Assembly (NCBI RefSeq): GCF_001368915.1
Contig: NZ_CSTE01000002.1
Coordinates: forward strand, 1,124,497 to 1,188,496
Direction: 5' to 3'
From: Haloferax massiliensis
Lineage (GTDB): Archaea; Halobacteriota; Halobacteria; Halobacteriales; Haloferacaceae
Length of the DNA stretch: 64,000 bases
Shown: piece by piece, positions 1 through 9,108 of the stretch
How positions within the stretch are numbered: the first letter of the stretch is position 1
Layout of the letters: every line of letters starts with the position of its first letter
Notes under the pieces: generated by a model
What the model saw: the letters and a program-made list of their open reading frames with translations, nothing else
Database searches by the model: none
Told to the model about the DNA's origin: nothing
Position numbers and translations under genes: made by a program

Positions 1-106
1 CGCTCACGTCCGAGACGAAGAAGAACGGAATCGCGCCGAGACCCGTCGCGATGGCCGTGACGAGCCCGGCGAGAAAGACGAACGTGAGAGCGGCAAACTG
101 GTCCAT
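1..106 (-). CDS. Membrane transporter N-terminus, possibly ZIP family (partial)
   Basis: The reading frame opens at an ATG at 106 and runs off the left edge of the window, so only about 35 residues are visible. They begin MDQFAALTFVFLAGLVTAIA and continue into a glycine/phenylalanine-rich second stretch. This is a hydrophobic first membrane helix with no cleavable signal peptide. The pattern resembles the first helix of ZIP/GufA metal permeases, but the histidine-rich loop and metal-binding helices lie outside the window. The family name is therefore a guess, while the coding call is fairly secure because a TATA-like box sits at the right distance upstream. Confidence 0.45.
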   Translation of the reverse strand, partial: MDQFAALTFVFLAGLVTAIATGLGAIPFFFVSDVS

Positions 107-128
107 ACCGAGGGTAGTCACTCGGTGC

Positions 129-138
129 CGATAAGTAT
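129..138 (-). promoter_or_regulatory. TATA-like box of the left-edge gene
   Basis: Read on the minus strand, this is an ATACTTATCG-type box centred about 27 bases before the ATG at 106. That is the spacing expected of a leaderless haloarchaeal transcript. The rest of 107-343 is A+T-rich near the promoter and shows no further gene. Confidence 0.4.
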
Positions 139-343
139 TATCATATCCCAGATAATTTTGGCAAGCCTAAAGTATTGTGTGGGAGATAGAGGCGACCTAC
201 CAGTTTAGACGGGCCGAAAAGTCGAACTGAACCGTATACTATGTATTCTGATAATTCTCCTCGTGAAAGCGGTCACTCGCCGAGGATAGTCGGTGAAGAA
301 AGGGACCCGGTTTCGCGGTGTGCGCACCCGGAACGGAGCGGTC

Positions 344-1096
344 TCAGTCGTCGGCCGCCGACGCGCCCTCGGGTGAGTCGCCGTCGCCGCCCATCGGGGA
401 GACGGGGGTGGCCGCGACGGAGCGGGCCGACCCCATCCAGCGCTCGACGTTGGCCGAGACGTAGTCGCGCGCGCCGAAGGCGACCGCGCCGCCGACGCCG
501 ATGGCGAGGGCCGCGGCGATGCCCCACGCGAACGCCTGGGCGATGGTGAACAGGATGGCCACGTCGATGCCCATCGTGCTCAGGCCGATGACGACCGCGG
601 TGAAGTAGAGGAACATCCGGGTGCCGACCGCGAAGACGCTCGTGTACGGCGTCTCGGTCGCCGCGCGGGTCCGGGTGATTGCGTCACCGATGAAGTCGGC
701 GACGACGAACCCGAGGACGATGACGAGCAGGCCGGCCACGAACGACGGTGCGTACGACGCCGCGGTCGAGACCCATTCGGAGAACAGGTCGACCGCGAGC
801 ACGTCGGCGGCCGCCAGTACGGCGATGGCGTAGACGAACCACTTGCCGAGCGTCCCGAACGCGCCCGAGACAGCCCGTTCGGTCCCGCCGAGAATCTTCC
901 CGACGGGCGTCGCCAACACCGCCTTGTCGACCTCGACGCGGTCGGCGAGTCGCGTGATGAGGCGAGCCGTGATACTCCCGATGAACCAGCCGACGATGAG
1001 AATCAACAGCGCGCCCGCGAGCCGCGGGACGAACGCGAGCACGGCGTTGGTCAACTCTGCGACGGACTCGGTCAACGTGACTTGTAACGGATACAT
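344..1096 (-). CDS. MscS-like / conserved TM-helix-repeat membrane protein
   Basis: A 250-residue integral membrane protein with about five hydrophobic segments (near residues 23-45, 85-105, 112-135, 155-175 and 180-205). Two related segments carry the pattern G-W/F-x-x-x-x-I seen in the 'conserved TM helix' repeat of small-conductance mechanosensitive channel relatives (GWFIGSITARLI and GFVVADFIGDAI). The soluble beta-domain of true MscS channels is absent, and the C-terminus is a short acidic tail. A role in osmotic or turgor response is inferred only from the family. The gene stands alone; a TATA-like sequence near 1128-1137 lies upstream of its ATG. Confidence 0.65.
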   Translation of the reverse strand: MYPLQVTLTESVAELTNAVLAFVPRLAGALLILIVGWFIGSITARLITRLADRVEVDKAVLATPVGKILGGTERAVSGAFGTLGKWFVYAIAVLAAADVLAVDLFSEWVSTAASYAPSFVAGLLVIVLGFVVADFIGDAITRTRAATETPYTSVFAVGTRMFLYFTAVVIGLSTMGIDVAILFTIAQAFAWGIAAALAIGVGGAVAFGARDYVSANVERWMGSARSVAATPVSPMGGDGDSPEGASAADD

Positions 1097-1300
1097 TGTT
1101 CCGAGTCGAACATGGCGCTCCCGACAGTTAGTTAATAGTAGGAGAACCGTTGCTGAAATTATCTCGTAATCGGTACCCTCAGATTTCGCCGATACTCGGC
1201 GAGAACGGACGAACAGTCGGTTCTCGCTGCGAATCTTCGGATTCTTTCCCTGCCGGCCCGCGGGCGGGACCGTCTCGGATTCGGGCGCGTCGGCCGCGAT

Positions 1301-1567
1301 TTAATCCCGGCTTGATTCGTCGCCGCGGTCGTTGGAGCCGGCGCGCTCGTCGGCGAGACGGCCGAGCTGTGTCGCGATTTCCTCCACGGCGACGACGAGT
1401 CTGGCGGCGTACCAGAGGACGACGGCGATGACGAGGAGGAACACCCACGCGAGGAGTTGCCGGGCGATGAGGAGTGCGTAGACGAGCGTCAGCGCGAGAA
1501 ACACCGTGACGGCGACTTTCACGCCCGCGGTCCGGTGGAGGGGCGTGCCGTCTGCTGATGGGGACAT
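1301..1567 (-). CDS. Small two-helix membrane protein
   Basis: An 88-residue protein with a hydrophobic centre (about residues 15-55) that can form two membrane helices, followed by a charged tail rich in Asp, Glu and Arg. I chose the ATG at 1567 because the longer frame from 1681 adds a sequence that does not look like coding sequence. I recognise no domain. It lies between the TM-repeat protein and acd but is transcribed away from acd. Function unknown. Confidence 0.55.
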   Translation of the reverse strand: MSPSADGTPLHRTAGVKVAVTVFLALTLVYALLIARQLLAWVFLLVIAVVLWYAARLVVAVEEIATQLGRLADERAGSNDRGDESSRD

Positions 1568-1775
1568 AACCCGTCGTTTTCGGGGGATGGCATTATGTGT
1601 TTGGCCGCCGAAGGCCGGCGGCGACCTCATCCCAACTGACGAGCGAAATCCGCCCAATTCCGCGGTATAAATCGCGAACAATCCCGATTAATTGCGCTAC
1701 TGTAGCGTGCCACCAAAGGCCGTGAGACGGCCCACACCACCGAGTTTATCAGTCAATGACCGGAATCAACAGGTA

Positions 1776-3869
1776 ATGGGAGAGCTATCCGAATTGTTCG
1801 CGCCGAACCGAATCGCGGTGGTCGGTGCGACCGAGCGCGAAGGAGCAGTCGGGCGGGCAATCATGGACAACCTCATCGACGAGTTCGACGGTGAGGTCGT
1901 TCCGGTCAACCCCAAGTACGACGAACTGTTCGGCCTGCGGTGCTACGGCGACGTCGGCGAGACGGACGCCGACCTCGCGGTCATCGTCGTCCCGCCGAAG
2001 GTCGTCCTGCCGGCGATGAAGTCCGCCGGGGAGGCGGGTATCCAGAACGTGGTCGTCATCACCGCCGGCTTCGGCGAGACGGGCAGCGAGGGGGCCGCCC
2101 GCGAGCAGGAGCTCCGCGACATCGCCGAGGAGTACGACCTCAACGTCGTCGGCCCGAACAGTCTGGGCATCATGAACACGGACGTCGGCATGAACGCGAC
2201 GTTCGGCCCCGACATGGCCCTCGACGGCAACATGTCGTTTATGAGCCAGTCGGGCGCGTTCATCACGGCCGTCATCGACTGGGCCAACGACGAGGACATC
2301 GGCTTCAAGGACATCGTCTCGTTGGGTAACAAGGCCGTCCTCGACGAGGCCGACTTCATCGAGACGTGGAACGACGACCCCGACACCGAGGTCATCATCG
2401 GCTACCTCGAAGGCATCTCGGCGGGCCGCGAGTTCATCGACTCCGCCCGCGAGGTGACGAAGGACACGCCCATCGTCCTCGTCAAGTCCGGCAAGACCGA
2501 CGCCGGCGCGCAGGCCGCCTCCTCGCACACCGGCACCATCGCCGGCTCCGACGCCGCCTACGAGGCCGGCCTCGAACAGGCGGGCGTCATCCGCGCGGAG
2601 TCCGTCCAGCACCTGTTCGACACCGCCCGCGTGCTGGGCGACCAGCCGGTCCCCGAGAACAAGGACGTGGCCGTCATCACGAACGCCGGCGGCCCCGGCG
2701 TCATGACGACCGACGCCATCGGCGAGTCGGAGCTGAAGATGGCGGACTTCACCGACGAGACGCTCGAAACCTTCTCCGAGTCGCTGCCCGCCGAGGGGAA
2801 CATCTACAACCCGGTCGACATCGTCGGCGACGCCGACAACGCCCGGTTCAAGGAGGCCCTCGACGTGGCGCTCGCCGACGACAACGTCGGCATGGCGCTC
2901 GTCCTGACCTGTCCGACGGCCGTCCTCGACTACAACCAGCTCGCCGCCGACACCGTCGAACTGCAGGGGAAACACGACAAGCCCATCGCCGCCTGTTTCA
3001 TGGGCGGCGAGCGCGTCGACGCCGCGTCCGACGTGATGAAAGACGCCGGCATCCCGAACTACTTCGACCCCTCGCGCGCCGTCGACGGCCTCGAAGCGCT
3101 CTCGAAGTACGCCGACATCCGCCAGCGCGAGTACGACGCGCCCACCGAGTTCGACGTGGACCGCGAGCGCGCCCGCGAAATCCTCGAAACCGTCGAGGAC
3201 CGCGACGAGACCCGACTCGGCGTCGAGGCGATGGAACTGCTCGACGCCTACGGCATCGAGACGCCGACCGGCGACATCGTCGACGACCCCGCCGACGCGC
3301 TCGAAGTCGCAGAGCGCATCGACGGCGACGTGGTGATGAAAATCGTCAGCCCGGACATCCTCCACAAGTCCGACATCGGCGGCGTCAAGGTCGGGGTCGC
3401 AAACGAGGACGTCTACGACGCCTACGAGGACCTCGTCACCCGCGCGAAGAACTACCAGCCCGACGCCAACATCCTCGGCGTGCAGGTCCAGGAGATGGTG
3501 AACCTCGACGACGGCGTCGAGACCATCGTCGGCATGAACCGCGACCCGCAGTTCGGCCCGCTCATGATGTTCGGCCTCGGCGGCATTTTCGTGGAAATCC
3601 TCGAAGACACGACGTTCCGCGTCGCGCCCGTCTCCGAGACGGAGGCCGAGGACATGACGAAGGAGATCGACGCCGCGCCGATGCTCCGCGGTGCCCGCGG
3701 TAACGACCCGGTCGACATCGGCGGCATCACGGAGACCATCCAGCGGCTCTCCCAGCTCGTCACCGACTTCCCGGCCATCCTCGAACTCGACATCAACCCG
3801 CTCGTCGCCCTGCCGGACGGCGTGAAGGCCGTCGACGTTCGACTCACCGTCGACCCGGACGAACTTTAA
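1776..3869 (+). CDS. acd: Acetate--CoA ligase (ADP-forming), fused alpha-beta
   Basis: A 697-residue cytosolic enzyme converting acetyl-CoA + ADP + Pi to acetate + ATP + CoA, the main archaeal route of ATP formation from acetyl-CoA. Both halves are fused: a CoA-binding Rossmann domain (from about residue 8, IAVVGATEREGAVG), two succinyl-CoA-ligase-like domains, and a C-terminal ATP-grasp beta part. The two phospho-transfer histidines are visible: His251 in SSHTGTIAGS (alpha part) and His530 in ILHKSDIGGV (beta part). I chose the ATG at 1776; a TTTATC-type box at about 1745-1750 puts the transcript start at or near it. The longer frame from 1692 has no such support. A P-loop/DRTGG gene follows 26 bases downstream. 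Confidence 0.93.
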   Translation: MGELSELFAPNRIAVVGATEREGAVGRAIMDNLIDEFDGEVVPVNPKYDELFGLRCYGDVGETDADLAVIVVPPKVVLPAMKSAGEAGIQNVVVITAGFGETGSEGAAREQELRDIAEEYDLNVVGPNSLGIMNTDVGMNATFGPDMALDGNMSFMSQSGAFITAVIDWANDEDIGFKDIVSLGNKAVLDEADFIETWNDDPDTEVIIGYLEGISAGREFIDSAREVTKDTPIVLVKSGKTDAGAQAASSHTGTIAGSDAAYEAGLEQAGVIRAESVQHLFDTARVLGDQPVPENKDVAVITNAGGPGVMTTDAIGESELKMADFTDETLETFSESLPAEGNIYNPVDIVGDADNARFKEALDVALADDNVGMALVLTCPTAVLDYNQLAADTVELQGKHDKPIAACFMGGERVDAASDVMKDAGIPNYFDPSRAVDGLEALSKYADIRQREYDAPTEFDVDRERAREILETVEDRDETRLGVEAMELLDAYGIETPTGDIVDDPADALEVAERIDGDVVMKIVSPDILHKSDIGGVKVGVANEDVYDAYEDLVTRAKNYQPDANILGVQVQEMVNLDDGVETIVGMNRDPQFGPLMMFGLGGIFVEILEDTTFRVAPVSETEAEDMTKEIDAAPMLRGARGNDPVDIGGITETIQRLSQLVTDFPAILELDINPLVALPDGVKAVDVRLTVDPDEL

Positions 3870-3895
3870 ACACTTCACCACCCTATCACTCAACA

Positions 3896-4999
3896 ATGAA
3901 CACGGTACTCGTCACCTCGACCGGAGAAAGCACCGGGAAGACCGCAATCACGCTCGCACTCGGCGTCCTCGCCAAGGAGCGCGGACTGGACGTGGGCTAC
4001 ATGAAGCCCAAGGGCACCCGCCTGCAGTCCAGCACCGGCAAGACCCTCGACGAGGACCCGATGCTCGCCCGCGAACTGCTCGACATCGACGCGGAGATGC
4101 ACCAACTGGAACCCGTCGTCTACTCCCCGACGTTCATCCAGGGAGCCGTCCGCGGCAAGGAGAACGCCGAGGAGCTCTCGGAGGTCATCTCCCACCACTT
4201 CGAGGACATCTCGGCCGGCAAGGACCTGATGCTCGTCGAGGGCGGCGGCTCCTACCGCACCGGCGGCATCGTCGACCTCACCGACGGCGACGTGGCGGAC
4301 CTCCTCGACGCCGAGGTCGTCCTCGTCGCCGACTACCAGCACCCGAGCGACCTCGACGACGTGGTCGCGGCGGTCGAAGACATCGGCCCCGACCGCCTCG
4401 CCGGCGTCGTGTTCAACCGCGTGAGCGACGCCGCCTACGACGAACTCGAAACCGAGGTCGCGCCGTTCCTCGAAGCCCGCGGCGTCCCCGTCCTCGGCGT
4501 CGTCCCGACCGAGAAGGACCTCGCGGGCGTCACCGTCGAGGAACTCGCGAACGAACTCGGCGCGAACTTCGCCACCGACGCGCCGACCGACGCCTTCGTC
4601 GAGCGCTTCCTCGTCGGCGCGATGGGCGGCGACGCGGCGCTCCGCTACTTCCGCCGCACGAAGAACGCCGCGGTCATCACCGGCGGCGACCGCGCGAACA
4701 TCCAGCGCGCCGCGCTCGAAGCCCCGGGCGTCAAATGTATCATCCTCACCGGCGGCCACCGACCCGTCGGAGCCGTCATCGGCAAGGCCGAAGAGAAGGG
4801 CGTCCCGGTGCTCCTCGTCAACGGCGACACGCTCTCGGTGACCGACCGCGCCGAGGACATCGTCAGCACGGGCCGCACCCGCGACGAGCGCACGGTCAAC
4901 CGGATGCGCGACCTGCTGTACGAACACGCCGACATCGACGCAATCATCGGCGACATCGAACCGTCCGGTGACGACGCTGTCGACGGCGACGACGAGTAA
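3896..4999 (+). CDS. P-loop (BioD/CobQ-like) protein with DRTGG domain
   Basis: A 367-residue protein. The N-terminus has a Walker A motif TGESTGKT (residues 9-16) of the BioD/CobQ-type P-loop family, and the C-terminal third is a DRTGG-type domain (about residues 215-325). This pair of domains is the regulatory N-terminal part of long bacterial phosphotransacetylases, but no phosphotransacetylase catalytic domain follows. Its position directly after acd suggests a sensor or regulator of acetyl-CoA/acetate conversion; that is an inference. It has its own TTTAAA box at 3865-3870, overlapping the acd stop, so it may be transcribed separately as well as with acd. Confidence 0.8.
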   Translation: MNTVLVTSTGESTGKTAITLALGVLAKERGLDVGYMKPKGTRLQSSTGKTLDEDPMLARELLDIDAEMHQLEPVVYSPTFIQGAVRGKENAEELSEVISHHFEDISAGKDLMLVEGGGSYRTGGIVDLTDGDVADLLDAEVVLVADYQHPSDLDDVVAAVEDIGPDRLAGVVFNRVSDAAYDELETEVAPFLEARGVPVLGVVPTEKDLAGVTVEELANELGANFATDAPTDAFVERFLVGAMGGDAALRYFRRTKNAAVITGGDRANIQRAALEAPGVKCIILTGGHRPVGAVIGKAEEKGVPVLLVNGDTLSVTDRAEDIVSTGRTRDERTVNRMRDLLYEHADIDAIIGDIEPSGDDAVDGDDE

Positions 5000-5001
5000 C
5001 G

Positions 5002-5030
5002 GCCGACGCGTCGGCATCGACCGCTTTTTT
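5002..5030 (+). terminator. Hairpin plus T6 after the acd-linked gene
   Basis: A perfect 14-base palindrome GCCGACGCGTCGGC (5002-5015) is followed nine bases later by TTTTTT (5025-5030), immediately after the stop codon at 4999. It sits between converging genes, where a transcription end is expected. Archaeal termination depends mainly on the T-tract, so the T6 is the stronger half of the evidence. Confidence 0.5.
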
Positions 5031-5042
5031 CGGGATTCGGAC

Positions 5043-5231
5043 TCAGACCCCGTTCTGTCCACCCTCGCGGCTATCGAGGTAGTCGTTGAGGAGCGACGGC
5101 GCACCGACGCCGACCGCGAGGAGCGCGAAAAACGAGAGGACGAACTGTCCGGTGACTAGCTCCACGAGATAGGCGGTGGGGAGGGCGGCGAGGACGAATC
5201 CGGTGACGACGAGTGTCTGTCGGGAGACCAT
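5043..5231 (-). CDS. Small two-helix membrane protein
   Basis: A 62-residue protein with two hydrophobic segments (about residues 6-25 and 29-45) and a hydrophilic tail ending in Asn-Gly-Val. Read on the minus strand, a GTTTAACC-type box at 5254-5261 lies the usual distance before its ATG, which supports a real monocistronic gene. I recognise no family. It converges with the DRTGG gene and is followed in the same direction by nothing close. Confidence 0.5.
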   Translation of the reverse strand: MVSRQTLVVTGFVLAALPTAYLVELVTGQFVLSFFALLAVGVGAPSLLNDYLDSREGGQNGV

Positions 5232-5270
5232 ACGCCCGCTACGAACGTCAGTGGGTTAAACGGTTCCCGG

Positions 5271-6377
5271 TCAGCAGCGCCAGCCGCGGTCGGTGTCGTT
5301 CAGGAGTTCCGCGCCGTCGTCGGTGACGACGACGAGGTCCTCGATTCTGACGCCGAACTCGTCGGGGAGGTAGATTCCCGGTTCGACGCTGAAGACGTTC
5401 CCGACTTCGAGTTCGCGGTCGCTCCCGGCGACGATGTAGGGTTCCTCGTGCACGTCGAGGCCGACGCCGTGGCCGGTCCGGTGGATGAAGCGGTCGCCGT
5501 AGCCCGCCTCCTCGATGACCTCGCGGGCCGCGCGGTCGACGTCGCCGGCGGCGACGCCCGGTTCGACGGTCTCGACGGCGGCGGTCCGGGCGGCCTGTAC
5601 GACGCCGTGGACCTCGGCGAACTCGGCGGGCGGCTCGCCGGCGAAGACGACGGTCCGGGTCTGGTCGCTCGGGTAGTGGTCGACGACGGTCCCGAAGTCG
5701 AGGACGACCGGGTCGCCAGACTCGATGACGCGGTCGCCGTGGCCGTGGTGCGGCATCGCCCCGTTCGGGCCGGAACCGACGAGCGGGCCGAAGGGAATCC
5801 CCTCGCCGCCCTCGTCGGCGAGGAGGCGCTCGATTTCCGCCGCGAGCTCGTTCTCGGTCATGCCGACGGCGTCAGCGCCCATGTCGCGGACGCGCTCGAC
5901 CGCGCGGTCGACGGTCGCGCCGGCGCGGCGGAGCGCGTCGAGTTCGGCGTCGTCCTTCCGCGCGCGGAGCGGGGCGACGACCTCGCTGGCGAGGCCGAAG
6001 TCGGCGGCGGGGAGCGCCGCCCAGAGGTCCTGCGAGAAGCGCGCCCACATCGTGTCGTCGACGAGAATGCGCCCGCCGGCGAGGTCGAGGTCCGAGACGA
6101 CGTCCGCGAGGGCGTCCCGCGGGTCGTCGTCGTCGCTCCACGTGCGCACGTCGGCGACCCACGACTCGGCGCGGACCTGCGTCTCGTAGAGGTCGGGGAC
6201 GAGGAACACCGGGTCGCCCTCGCGGGGGACGAAAAGCAGCAGGTGGCGCTCAGCGGGTTCCTCGTCGAAGCCCGAGAGGTACAGCAGGTTTCGGCTGGGG
6301 AACAGCGCGGTCGCGTCGGCGTCCGCGTCGGCCAGTCGGTCCTGACACGCGCGGGTCCGTCGTTCGAAGGGCGTCAT
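5271..6377 (-). CDS. M24 family metallopeptidase (Xaa-Pro aminopeptidase-like)
   Basis: A 368-residue protein with a creatinase/prolidase N-terminal domain (about 1-140) and a pita-bread metallopeptidase domain. All five expected metal ligands are present: Asp227 (VLDFG), Asp238 (SDQTRT), His303 (TGHGVG), Glu332 (VEPGIY) and Glu346 (RIEDL). The activity is probably removal of N-terminal residues before proline, or dipeptide hydrolysis, in the cytosol; the exact substrate cannot be read from sequence. There is no signal peptide. It stands between a small membrane protein gene and a CBS membrane protein gene and shares no overlap with either. Confidence 0.88.
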   Translation of the reverse strand: MTPFERRTRACQDRLADADADATALFPSRNLLYLSGFDEEPAERHLLLFVPREGDPVFLVPDLYETQVRAESWVADVRTWSDDDDPRDALADVVSDLDLAGGRILVDDTMWARFSQDLWAALPAADFGLASEVVAPLRARKDDAELDALRRAGATVDRAVERVRDMGADAVGMTENELAAEIERLLADEGGEGIPFGPLVGSGPNGAMPHHGHGDRVIESGDPVVLDFGTVVDHYPSDQTRTVVFAGEPPAEFAEVHGVVQAARTAAVETVEPGVAAGDVDRAAREVIEEAGYGDRFIHRTGHGVGLDVHEEPYIVAGSDRELEVGNVFSVEPGIYLPDEFGVRIEDLVVVTDDGAELLNDTDRGWRC

Positions 6378-6450
6378 GCGAGTCGATACGGGCGGCGGGG
6401 GAAAAGCGTGGGCGGTCCGCGAGCGCGTCGGGTCGCCACCCGCGAGCGTC

Positions 6451-7554
6451 CTACGCCCCGAGGTCGAGCGGGTCGTAGAGCTGGCCGGTGATTGACTCGA
6501 AGGCGTCGGAGGCGGTCACGAGGCCGACCACGGAGCCGCTTTCGGGGTCGCGGACCATCGCGAGTTCCTGATTCTCCTCCTGGAAGCGGTCGATGAGGTC
6601 GCTGACCGAGAGGTCCGCGGGGACCGAAAGCGGGGGTGCGGCGATGTCGTCGAGGCGGCGGTCGCCCGACTGGAGGCGGTCGATGTTCGAGAGGACCGTC
6701 GGCGCGTAGACGACGCCGCGCACGTCGTCGAGCGAGTCGCCGACGAGCGGGAACCGCGAGTGCTGGGGGTTCGACCGGACGCGTTCGAGGCTCTCGTCCG
6801 TGGTCGCGTCGGCCGAGAGCGCGACGACGTGGTCCGCGGGGACCATCACGTCGCGGACGGGTAGCTCGCCGATTCGCAGCGCGTTGAGCACCTCCTCGCG
6901 GCGGTCCTCGGGCAGCGACCCCTGTGCGAGGATATTACCCATCTGGCTGCGAACCTCGCCGCGACTGAGTCGGGTGCCACCGCTCCCGGAGCCGTCGCCG
7001 TCCTCGTCGTCGAGTTCGGCCTCCTGCCACGACCGGGTTATCTCGACGCCGCCGAGCGACAGCAGGCGCTTCGCCAGCCAGTCGGCGACGACGATGACCG
7101 GGTACATCAGCTTCGTCCAGCCGTACAGGACGGGCGCGGTGTACTTCGCCACCGCGCGGGAGCGCTCGACGCCGAGGTACGTCGGCACCTGCTCGCCGAG
7201 GACGACGTGCGAGAGGTTGATGACGACGAGCGCCAGCCCGACCGACAGCGACGTGTGGGAACCCGCCGCCCCGCCGCCGCCGAGAATCGCGTCGAAGGTG
7301 GCCGCGACGGCCGGTTCGGCGACGACGCCGAGGCCGACGCTGGCGATGGTAATCCCGACCTGACAGCCCGAGAGGTACACCTCCAGTCGCTCGGTCATCT
7401 CCCACGCGAGTTCGAGGCCGCGAGAGCCCTCGAAGGCGGATTCCTCGAACTGGGGGACGCGCGTCATCGCGAACTCCGAGACGACGAAGAAGGCGTTCGC
7501 GAGCAACAACACGAGGCCGCCGCCGAGACGAAGCGCGGTTTCGACACCTACCAT
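6451..7554 (-). CDS. CNNM/DUF21 transmembrane protein with CBS pair (CorC/HlyC-like)
   Basis: A 367-residue protein. Residues 1 to about 185 form a DUF21/CNNM membrane domain with about four hydrophobic helices (starting ALRLGGGLVLLLANAFFVVS), followed by a Bateman module of two CBS domains (about 215-345; IGELPVRDVMVPADHVV, then LSVPADLSVSDLIDRF). It lacks the C-terminal CorC_HlyC domain found in longer members. The family is linked to Mg2+/Co2+ or Na+ transport and adenine-nucleotide sensing. It is divergent from the subtilase gene across about 105 bases. Confidence 0.85.
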   Translation of the reverse strand: MVGVETALRLGGGLVLLLANAFFVVSEFAMTRVPQFEESAFEGSRGLELAWEMTERLEVYLSGCQVGITIASVGLGVVAEPAVAATFDAILGGGGAAGSHTSLSVGLALVVINLSHVVLGEQVPTYLGVERSRAVAKYTAPVLYGWTKLMYPVIVVADWLAKRLLSLGGVEITRSWQEAELDDEDGDGSGSGGTRLSRGEVRSQMGNILAQGSLPEDRREEVLNALRIGELPVRDVMVPADHVVALSADATTDESLERVRSNPQHSRFPLVGDSLDDVRGVVYAPTVLSNIDRLQSGDRRLDDIAAPPLSVPADLSVSDLIDRFQEENQELAMVRDPESGSVVGLVTASDAFESITGQLYDPLDLGA

Positions 7555-7659
7555 GTGAGCCGAGCGTTCGAACCGGACTCCCCTGAGCGTGTCGGCTCCG
7601 GTACGACGTTGTGGTTTTTCGAAGTGTTATTTTAAATCTCTAAATGTGCCGTAACAACT

Positions 7660-9018
7660 ATGTCTCCGACGCCCGGGTCGTTTGGTATGCGTCAGCAACA
7701 CAGGCGAGCCTTCCTGAAGCTGAGCGGTTCCCTCCTCGGCGGCGTCGCCGCCGGGTCGACCGTCGTCGCCGCCGAGCGGACGGACCGATTCATCGTAGAC
7801 CTCGGCGGGAAAGACGCGTCGGCGCGGGTGAACGCCGACCTAGAGTTCGTCTACGACCTCTCGCCGGCCGGGGTGGTCGTCGTCGAGGGGAGCGAATCGA
7901 CCGTCGCCGCGCTGGACGTGACCTACGCGCCCGACGTGGAGATTGCAATCGACGCGCCGGCGGTCAACGACGCCGCACCGACGAGCGCCGTCGACGAGCC
8001 GGGATACGGCGCGCAGTGGGACAAACAGAGCCAGCGGATTCCCGCCGTCCACGACGTGACCCGCGGCGAGGGCGCGCGCGTCGCCGTCATCGACACCGGG
8101 GTCGCCGCCGACCACCCCGACCTCGAACACGCGGTCAACACGTCGCTCTCGCGGAATTTCACCGGCGACGGGTTCGGCGCGGGCGTCCCCGCCGGCGGCG
8201 ACCACGGCACCCACGTCGCGGGCATCGTCGCCGCGAACGACAGAAACGAGACGGGCGTCGTCGGCTCCGCGCCGGGGGCCGAACTCGTCGACTGCCGCGT
8301 CTTCTCGCCGAACTCGCTCGCCTCGTTCGCCGACATCCTCGCGGCCGTCGTCTACAGCGCCGAAATCGACTGCGACGCCGCGAACCTCAGCCTCGGTGCC
8401 TACCCGGTCCCTCGGCAGGGTGAAGGAGGCTTCTACGGGAAGGTGCTGAACAAGACGCTGACCCACGCCAACCGCTCGGGGACCGTCGTCGTCGTCGCCG
8501 CCGGCAACGACAGCGCCGACCTCCAACACGACGGCGACCTCATCAGCCTCCCCAACGAGGGGGCGCAGGCGCTCAGCGTCGGCGCGACCGGACCGAAGGG
8601 CACTGCCTTCGACGCGGGCGACGCCGAGGAGGGGCCGAAGACGCCGGCGTTCTACACGAACTACGGGACCAACGCCGTCGGCGTGGCCGCGCCCGGCGGC
8701 GACGCCCTCCTCTCCGCACAGGAGAGCCATCCGGACACGTGGTTCTACGACCTCGTCTACAACACCGTCTCGACGCCCGCCTACGACGACGACGGGAACT
8801 ACGTCGGCTCGGCGAACGGCTACGGCTGGAAGGCCGGCACCTCGATGGCCGCGCCGCAGGTCGCCGCCGCCGCGGCACTCGTCCGGTCGGTCGAACCGGG
8901 ATTGACCGCGGATCAGGTCGCCTCGAAACTCGGACGCACCGCGGCCGTCCCAGCGGACGCGGACCGGGCGTACTACGGGTCGGGCTACCTCGACCCGCTG
9001 GCCGCCGTCACGGAGTAA
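7660..9018 (+). CDS. Tat-exported subtilisin-like serine protease (halolysin-like)
   Basis: A 452-residue S8 protease. A twin-arginine signal (RRAFLKLSG, about residues 15-23, then a hydrophobic stretch ending near Val-Ala-Ala) sends it out folded. An inhibitor-like propeptide occupies about residues 40-110. The catalytic triad is visible: Asp145 (VIDTG), His182 (HGTHVAG) and Ser395 (GTSMAAP), with oxyanion Asn283 (AAGND). The frame stops soon after the catalytic domain, so the C-terminal extension of classical halolysins is missing. I prefer the ATG at 7660 because TTTTAAAT at 7630-7637 predicts a transcript start there. A second in-frame ATG at 7687 would also keep the whole signal. Confidence 0.88.
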   Translation: MSPTPGSFGMRQQHRRAFLKLSGSLLGGVAAGSTVVAAERTDRFIVDLGGKDASARVNADLEFVYDLSPAGVVVVEGSESTVAALDVTYAPDVEIAIDAPAVNDAAPTSAVDEPGYGAQWDKQSQRIPAVHDVTRGEGARVAVIDTGVAADHPDLEHAVNTSLSRNFTGDGFGAGVPAGGDHGTHVAGIVAANDRNETGVVGSAPGAELVDCRVFSPNSLASFADILAAVVYSAEIDCDAANLSLGAYPVPRQGEGGFYGKVLNKTLTHANRSGTVVVVAAGNDSADLQHDGDLISLPNEGAQALSVGATGPKGTAFDAGDAEEGPKTPAFYTNYGTNAVGVAAPGGDALLSAQESHPDTWFYDLVYNTVSTPAYDDDGNYVGSANGYGWKAGTSMAAPQVAAAAALVRSVEPGLTADQVASKLGRTAAVPADADRAYYGSGYLDPLAAVTE

Positions 9019-9108
9019 CGGCCTCCGCGCCCCCGAGAAAGTCCACCGAGCGAACTGATACCTTAGATCTCGAACATCTTTATCCCGCGAGGCGTCGCAT
9101 TGTTAGCC

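Noticed and set aside
1188-1202. Small hairpin CGCCGA-TAC-TCGGCG as a terminator
   Set aside because: It lies just upstream of, not after, the nearest minus-strand gene end, and has no T-tract.
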